From Comamonadaceae bacterium (GTDB lineage Bacteria; Pseudomonadota; Gammaproteobacteria; Burkholderiales; Burkholderiaceae_C): a DNA stretch of 64,000 nucleotides. The notes beneath the pieces are model-generated. The model searched no databases, had not been told where the DNA came from, and was given only the letters and a program-made list of their open reading frames with translations. The stretch covers positions 19,928 through 83,927 of the forward strand of contig CANJQN010000019.1 of assembly GCA_947476465.1 (NCBI GenBank), in the 5' to 3' direction. How positions within the stretch are numbered: the stretch's first letter is position 1; each line of letters opens with the position of its first letter. Below are positions 62,224 through 64,000 of the stretch, piece by piece. Made by a program: the position numbers and the translations under genes.

Positions 62224-63165
62224 ATGCGAGCACTCTGGTTGGCCCTGGCGGCCACGACCTACTTGTTAACTGCACCCGTACAGGCGCAGTGGAACCCGAC
62301 GCGACCCATCAAGATCGTCGTGCCCTACCCGCCAGGTGGCGCTTCGGATGTTGCCGCCCGGTCGGTGAGCGAACGGGTCGGCCAGAAGTTGGGGCAGCCC
62401 GTGCTGGTCGAAAACCGCGCGGGTGCCGGTGGGGTGTTGGGGACGGATTCGGTGTTCCGCGCGGAACCCGACGGCTATACCGTCTTGCTGGGTGCGTCCG
62501 ACGGTGTATCGATCGCGCCCCACCTCCAGCCGGCGCTGACCAAGTACAAGCCGGAAGAGTTCATCCCCATCGCCCCGGTCAATCAGGTCTCGACCGTACT
62601 CGTGACCCGAAGTGGACTTGGCGTCAAGACCGCGGCGGAACTGGTGGCGTTGGCCAAGAACGGCAAGCTGTCCTACTCCTCATGGGGCAACGGGAGCCTG
62701 GGCCATGTGAGCGCGGAGGCATTCAGTTCCACCACCAAGATCGAGTTGCTGAACGTGCCCTTCCAAGGGGCCGCCCCAGCGGCGCAAGCCGTCCTTGCAG
62801 GCCAGGTGGACATGATGTTCATGCCCGGCCCCTTGTGGCTGACCTTCAAGGACCGGGTGGTCTCCTTGGGGACCACCTCGGCGGGGCCTTTCCAGAACGT
62901 TCCCAGCCTGACCGCTCAAGGCATTCCGGTCGTGGTTGAAATCTGGCAGGGAATTCTGGCTCCCCCCAAAACCCCCAAGCCCGTCGTCGATCGTCTGCAC
63001 AAGGCTTTCATGGAAGCCCTGGATGAGCCCGAGATGAAGGAGAAAACAGTCAGAACGGGCAGCATTCCGATCTCGATGAGTCAGGAGGATTTCGCCAAGA
63101 TGGTGAACGCGGATATTGCCAAATGGAAAAAGATGCTGGGCGACTACAACATCAAGCCCCAGTAG
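62224..63165 (+). CDS. Bug-type tripartite tricarboxylate transporter receptor
   Basis: 313 residues. Signal peptide ends TAPVQA-QW; NPTRPIKIVVPYPPGGASDVAARSVSE and VENRAGAGGVLGTDSVFRAEPDGYTVLL are Bug signatures. It stands 197 bases after the FAD oxidoreductase and converges on the flavin monooxygenase-like gene. Fifth receptor of this type within 24 kb. Confidence 0.93.
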   Translation: MRALWLALAATTYLLTAPVQAQWNPTRPIKIVVPYPPGGASDVAARSVSERVGQKLGQPVLVENRAGAGGVLGTDSVFRAEPDGYTVLLGASDGVSIAPHLQPALTKYKPEEFIPIAPVNQVSTVLVTRSGLGVKTAAELVALAKNGKLSYSSWGNGSLGHVSAEAFSSTTKIELLNVPFQGAAPAAQAVLAGQVDMMFMPGPLWLTFKDRVVSLGTTSAGPFQNVPSLTAQGIPVVVEIWQGILAPPKTPKPVVDRLHKAFMEALDEPEMKEKTVRTGSIPISMSQEDFAKMVNADIAKWKKMLGDYNIKPQ

Positions 63166-63244
63166 AACGTGGGGCCGTGCATGGCGGCCCAGCGTCTGTC
63201 CTTCGCAAGGCGCCAGGCCTTCTCAGGACCAGCAGCCCACCGTC

Positions 63245-64000
63245 TCAGCCGACGCAGGCGCTGGCCCTCTCGCCCCTGCGTGCCGGAAGCAAACCCTCCT
63301 GGACGGCCTTGATCTGCAGGGCGAGGTACCTTGAGTAAATGCGGCACTGAGCGAAGCTGCCGCCCATCAACCAGAACCCTTCCTGCCCGGTGCGCTTCCA
63401 CATGTTGCGCAGCTCGCCGCCCTCGTCGAAGCCCCACGCCGGACCCACGCGGTCAGCGACCTGGTCACCGAACAGGGCGCGGATGCTCTCTTGCATGTTC
63501 TCGTACCCGGTGGCTAGCACGACCATGTCGACGGGCATGCTGCTCCCGTCGGTGAACACCGCCGACTCCTGGGTCAGGTGCGCCACCCCGACCTTCGTCT
63601 TGAGCTTGATGTCGCCGGCCGCGATGAGGTCGGAGGCGCCGACGTTCAGGTAATAGCCGCCGCCGTAGCGCAGGTACTTGAGGTAGAAGCCGGTGCCATC
63701 CTCGCCGTCGTCGAGCAGGAATCCCACCCGCTCCAGCGCGCTTAGCAGCTGCGCGTCCAGCGCCTTGAAGCGCTTGGTCAGGGTCTTGTGGAAATCCGTG
63801 AGCAGCGCAAATGGGACGGAGGCGCTGACGATGTCCACGTCCTCGGTCGGCGGTCCGCCTTCCCGCCATGGGTAGAAGACGGTCTTCGCGCTGGGTTCCA
63901 CGCTTACGATCGTTGTCGGCGACCGCTGGAGCATGGTGACGTCGGCGCCATGCTCGAACAGCTCCTGGGCGATGTCGTGGGCGCTGTTGCCAGCGCCCAC
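63245..64000 (-). CDS. Flavin-containing monooxygenase-like protein (5' end beyond window)
   Basis: C-terminal 251 residues of a class B flavoprotein monooxygenase (FMO/BVMO-like). The visible part starts at VGAGNSAHDIAQELFEHGADVTMLQRSP, the second Rossmann motif that binds NADPH, so the FAD-binding N-terminal half lies beyond base 64000. VDMVVLATGYENMQ is the family ATG-Y motif. The C-terminus FWLMGGSFAQCRIYSRYLALQIKAVQEG fits the family. The GTG at the edge encodes an internal Val and is not the real start. Confidence 0.88.
   Translation of the reverse strand: MGAGNSAHDIAQELFEHGADVTMLQRSPTTIVSVEPSAKTVFYPWREGGPPTEDVDIVSASVPFALLTDFHKTLTKRFKALDAQLLSALERVGFLLDDGEDGTGFYLKYLRYGGGYYLNVGASDLIAAGDIKLKTKVGVAHLTQESAVFTDGSSMPVDMVVLATGYENMQESIRALFGDQVADRVGPAWGFDEGGELRNMWKRTGQEGFWLMGGSFAQCRIYSRYLALQIKAVQEGLLPARRGERASACVG

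Overview
The window is GC-rich, densely packed DNA that looks like a betaproteobacterium of the Burkholderiales, most likely the Comamonadaceae. The signs are five tripartite-tricarboxylate (Bug-type) binding proteins, three family III CoA-transferases, a fused LivM-LivG protein, and dispersed palindromes of the GTTCGGGCTGAGCTTGTCGAAG type. No rRNA, tRNA, phage, insertion sequence or CRISPR array was seen, and no stretch above 300 bases lacks a gene.

Region 1 (1-17.1 kb, minus strand) is a group 2/3 type capsule operon transcribed leftward from one good sigma70-like promoter. Export genes come first (kpsS, kpsM, kpsT, kpsE, kpsD). A 1043-residue chimeric glycosyltransferase follows. Then comes a near-complete legionaminic-acid pathway (legB, legC, legG, legI, a NeuD-like acetyltransferase and a PtmE-like CBS-nucleotidyltransferase). 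KpsC, cut by the left edge, is last. Most junctions are 4-base ATGA overlaps. The capsule is therefore predicted to contain a legionaminic-type nonulosonic acid.

Region 2 (17.1-21 kb) holds a PagP-like outer-membrane barrel, AmtB, an isolated type IV pilin-like gene and a membrane O-acyltransferase.

Region 3 (21-27.1 kb) is a branched-chain amino-acid type ABC transporter (livF, livMG fusion, livH) with two tandem, about 90% identical binding proteins.

Region 4 (27.3-38 kb) is a CoA-thioester catabolic block. It holds a PaaK-like ligase, a CoA-transferase, a small monooxygenase-fold protein, two SDRs, 2-oxoacid dehydrogenase E1alpha/E1beta/E2 without E3, and two thiolase-fold proteins lacking the usual cysteine next to a DUF35 protein.

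Region 5 (38-52.2 kb) is an organic-acid catabolic patchwork under LysR and IclR regulators. It includes Bug receptors, a TcuA-like flavoprotein, isochorismatase-like and isocitrate-lyase-like enzymes, a racemase-fold protein, an aldo/keto reductase, a CoA-transferase, an SMP-30 lactonase and an amidohydrolase. A TTCC-N6-GGAA operator occurs in front of two of its operons.

Region 6 (52.2-64 kb) has an SCP2-like/hydrolase/CMD/Bug/GntR operon behind a 33-bp dyad, a broken enoyl-CoA hydratase, and the most striking item of the window. That item is a UGSC-family selenoprotein gene (57612-58139, minus) with an in-frame TGA followed by a 15-bp SECIS-like hairpin. A conventional gene caller splits it in two. 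Its partners are a conserved protein upstream and an Nfu-like CxxC protein and a Bug receptor downstream. The window ends with a CoA-transferase, two flavoprotein oxidoreductases and another Bug receptor.
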